From: Bacteroidales bacterium UBA4621
Lineage (GTDB): Bacteria; Bacteroidota; Bacteroidia; Bacteroidales; Paludibacteraceae
DNA length: 6,334 nucleotides
NCBI GenBank assembly: GCA_002387325.1
Contig: DGIN01000078.1
Span: 3,651-9,984 of the forward strand
Direction of reading: 5' to 3'
Every line of letters starts with the position of its first letter. The stretch's first letter is position 1. The translations under genes were made by a program, and so were the position numbers. Below are positions 4,487-6,334 of this stretch, piece by piece. The notes beneath the pieces are model-generated. The model did no database searches and was not told where the DNA came from. It saw only the letters and a program-made list of their open reading frames with translations.

Positions 4487-6334
4487 TTAAAAAGTGAAAC
4501 GAATAGTTGTTTGTATATCTATACCCGCCTCGGGGAGTTCTATCTTGCGATAGAAACTGAGGTGGTTGAGATATGCCTTGTTGAGTAAGTTGTTGCCTTG
4601 CAGGACGATGGACATCCTGCCTCTTGGAAGCGGTACGTCCACACTCGCCACGGCGTGCAGGAGCGTGTAGCCGGGTGTCGGGTCCTCGTTGTGGGCGATA
4701 TGCCATTGCGGGGCTACCGTCTGGCACTCTATCTCAAGTCGCCACAGGCGGTCTTCCCAGCCGATACTGTTGCGCATGGAAGCCGGCGGGGAGAACGGCA
4801 AGGCGGTGTGGCTCTGTATGTTATAGGTATGCACATATTCGCCGAGCAGCGTATAGTAGAGCCGTGCCACGAGGCGCACTTTGGTACGCAGTTCGCCGCC
4901 GGCAAAGAGCGCGGGCGAGTCGGTGTAGCGGTATATCTGCCCCGCATCGGGCAGGTCTGACCATAGTCCTGTCGGGCGCAGATAGATATAATGGGTGTAG
5001 TAACTGACAAACGGCGATACGCTCACTTCCACACGCTCATGCGTATAGCGGTACGACACATCGGCTTGCCAGCCCTGTTCGCTCGGCAGACTGTTGTCCC
5101 CCCTCTCGTGGCGGAATGCACCGTGGTGTACGCCGTTGCTTGCCAGTTCGTTGACCGAGGGCATACGGAACGCCCTGCCTATATGTATCTGCAGTTGGTG
5201 GCGGAGCGTCTTGTACTCCGCACCGGCGGCAAGCGAGTAGTTGTGCAGGTGCCGCCGTATCTCCGGCACGGTCGAGTCGTGCGGCTGACTGTGTATATAT
5301 CCGTAGTCATAGCGGAGTGCCGCGCTGAATGTCCAGCAGGGCAACGGCAGCCAGTTGACCAGGTAGTACGCCCCCGCTTCGGCACGCCGGTAAGCCGGTA
5401 TCAGGAACGAATAGCCGCCGATGCTGTTGTGCTGGTACATAGTCGATACGCCTGCATAATGCTCCCACTCGGTGGAAGGCGTGAAGCGCATCTGCAGGTT
5501 AGCCGAAGCCGTATGCAGGTGCAGCATCAACTCCTTGTCGGGGTCAATGGCAGGCGGTTGCTGCCCGAGTACGTGCGTATGGAAGCGGCTCCATTCCTCG
5601 CGGTGGTTGAGTTGGTAGCCGAGGGTGAGGGTGGTCTGTGTGAAACCGTGCGTCCAACGGTTGCACGAAGTAACTTTCAGGTGGTTGACGCTGCTGAACG
5701 GCAAAGCGATGTCCCAACGGTTGCCCGCGCTGTCCAACTGCGCCGCATTGGGGATACCGTGCGCCCCGCTGAAGAAACCCGCTTTCTGGTAGGTGTCGCT
5801 CAGCGTCAGTTCGGTGCGGTAGCCGCCCCGCTGATACACCAGCAGGGCATTGCCGCTGCGCTCCAAACCTGCCGTGTTTTGCAACCGCCGCTTGCGGATA
5901 GGCAGACGCATACTGAGATAGGTGAAACTGTCGGCAGGCACACTGTAATCCGCCCAATGCCGCTCGCTGTAGCGCAGGCGGGCATACCAATGTCCGCGCT
6001 TCAGGTAGCACATAGCCGTGCCGCCCAAACCGATATTGACGGTCTGGCAACGCAGGGCAATCTCCGCCCCTATGGTATCGTTTCGGGGAATGGCGGGCGG
6101 GAGTATCTCTATCACTCCGCCCATGGCATCGCTGCCGTAGAGCACGGAAGCCGGACCTTTGACAATCCGCACGCCGTCCACATTGTTGGCATCTATCTCC
6201 AAACCATGATCAGCACCCCATTGCTGACCTTCTTGTTTGACGTTGTTCTCCGCCACGGCTATACGCTGGAAGCCCAAACCGCGTATCATCGGTTTGCTGA
6301 ACCCCACACCGATGTCCATCGATTGTACACCGGG
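4487..6334 (-). CDS. TonB-dependent outer-membrane receptor, 5' end cut by the window edge
   Basis: Outer-membrane beta-barrel transporter energised by TonB. 615 residues are visible; the frame is open to the window edge, which reads PGVQS before the methionine at 6319, so that methionine is internal. Signal peptide, TonB box and the first part of the plug lie outside. The visible part begins in the plug (GFSKPMIRGLGFQRI, then VKGPASVLYGSDAMGGVIEI at about 58-77) and continues as a barrel. It ends in IRFTF, with the terminal Phe expected for BAM-assisted insertion. The late-barrel motif GRAFRMPSVNELASNG (about 386-401) is typical of the superfamily. The run GVHHGAFRHERGD just after it, and QQWGADHGLEID in the plug, recall histidine-bearing motifs of zinc-uptake receptors of the ZnuD type. 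With the His-rich lipoprotein 12 bases downstream, metal uptake is the best guess; heme, cobalamin or a siderophore cannot be excluded. No frameshift is seen. Confidence 0.92.
   Translation of the reverse strand, partial: PGVQSMDIGVGFSKPMIRGLGFQRIAVAENNVKQEGQQWGADHGLEIDANNVDGVRIVKGPASVLYGSDAMGGVIEILPPAIPRNDTIGAEIALRCQTVNIGLGGTAMCYLKRGHWYARLRYSERHWADYSVPADSFTYLSMRLPIRKRRLQNTAGLERSGNALLVYQRGGYRTELTLSDTYQKAGFFSGAHGIPNAAQLDSAGNRWDIALPFSSVNHLKVTSCNRWTHGFTQTTLTLGYQLNHREEWSRFHTHVLGQQPPAIDPDKELMLHLHTASANLQMRFTPSTEWEHYAGVSTMYQHNSIGGYSFLIPAYRRAEAGAYYLVNWLPLPCWTFSAALRYDYGYIHSQPHDSTVPEIRRHLHNYSLAAGAEYKTLRHQLQIHIGRAFRMPSVNELASNGVHHGAFRHERGDNSLPSEQGWQADVSYRYTHERVEVSVSPFVSYYTHYIYLRPTGLWSDLPDAGQIYRYTDSPALFAGGELRTKVRLVARLYYTLLGEYVHTYNIQSHTALPFSPPASMRNSIGWEDRLWRLEIECQTVAPQWHIAHNEDPTPGYTLLHAVASVDVPLPRGRMSIVLQGNNLLNKAYLNHLSFYRKIELPEAGIDIQTTIRFTF

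Noticed and set aside
5544..6050. Minus-strand open frame of 168 codons in another register.
   Set aside because: It overlaps the TonB-dependent receptor entirely and is rich in Arg/Pro/Gln, typical of an out-of-frame shadow in GC-rich coding DNA.
6317..6319. Methionine at 6319 as the start of the TonB-dependent receptor.
   Set aside because: The frame stays open to the window edge and the residues before it (PGVQS) continue the plug domain, so this is an internal residue of a truncated gene.

Overview
The window looks like a chromosomal segment of a member of the Bacteroidales (phylum Bacteroidota). Four signs point there: a Bacteroidota-type promoter with a TATCTTTG -7 element, AT-rich leaders with no clear Shine-Dalgarno sequence, a TonB-dependent receptor paired with a DUF4625-type lipoprotein, and secreted proteins built from the module that runs from 'SVS..K.V.FS.GNLQY' to 'GAVFLPAAG.R...GYYWSST...SVRLVRD', which is very abundant in Prevotella/Bacteroides-type genomes. 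Genus cannot be fixed from the sequence alone. All four protein genes lie on the minus strand, so the reading order runs from the right edge to the left.

Right half (6334 to 3964): an outer-membrane uptake operon. A TonB-dependent receptor, cut off by the right window edge in its plug domain, is followed after 12 bases by a small histidine-rich lipoprotein of the DUF4625 type. A strong hairpin with a U-tract closes the operon. Histidine clusters in both proteins suggest a divalent metal such as zinc as cargo. This is an inference.

Centre (3963 to 1113): a 172-base intergenic region holds a clear promoter and a small 12-base tandem duplication next to the start codon. It drives an 892-residue secreted protein with three diverged copies of one module of about 250-280 residues (resembling the Fibrobacter succinogenes major paralogous domain / C-type-lectin-like group) and a short conserved C-terminal tail.

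Left end (1112 to 1): 87 bases further on, with no visible promoter or terminator between, is a 309-residue paralogue carrying one copy of the same module. Its signal peptide carries a GC-rich palindromic repeat in frame. Its extreme C-terminus is rich in Tyr/Asp/Asn codons of the NAC type, followed by a constant 'VRLVR' end and, after the stop codon, an imperfect hairpin. That layout resembles the variable region of a diversity-generating retroelement target gene. No template repeat or reverse transcriptase is inside the window, so this is a hypothesis to be tested in the sequence just beyond position 1.
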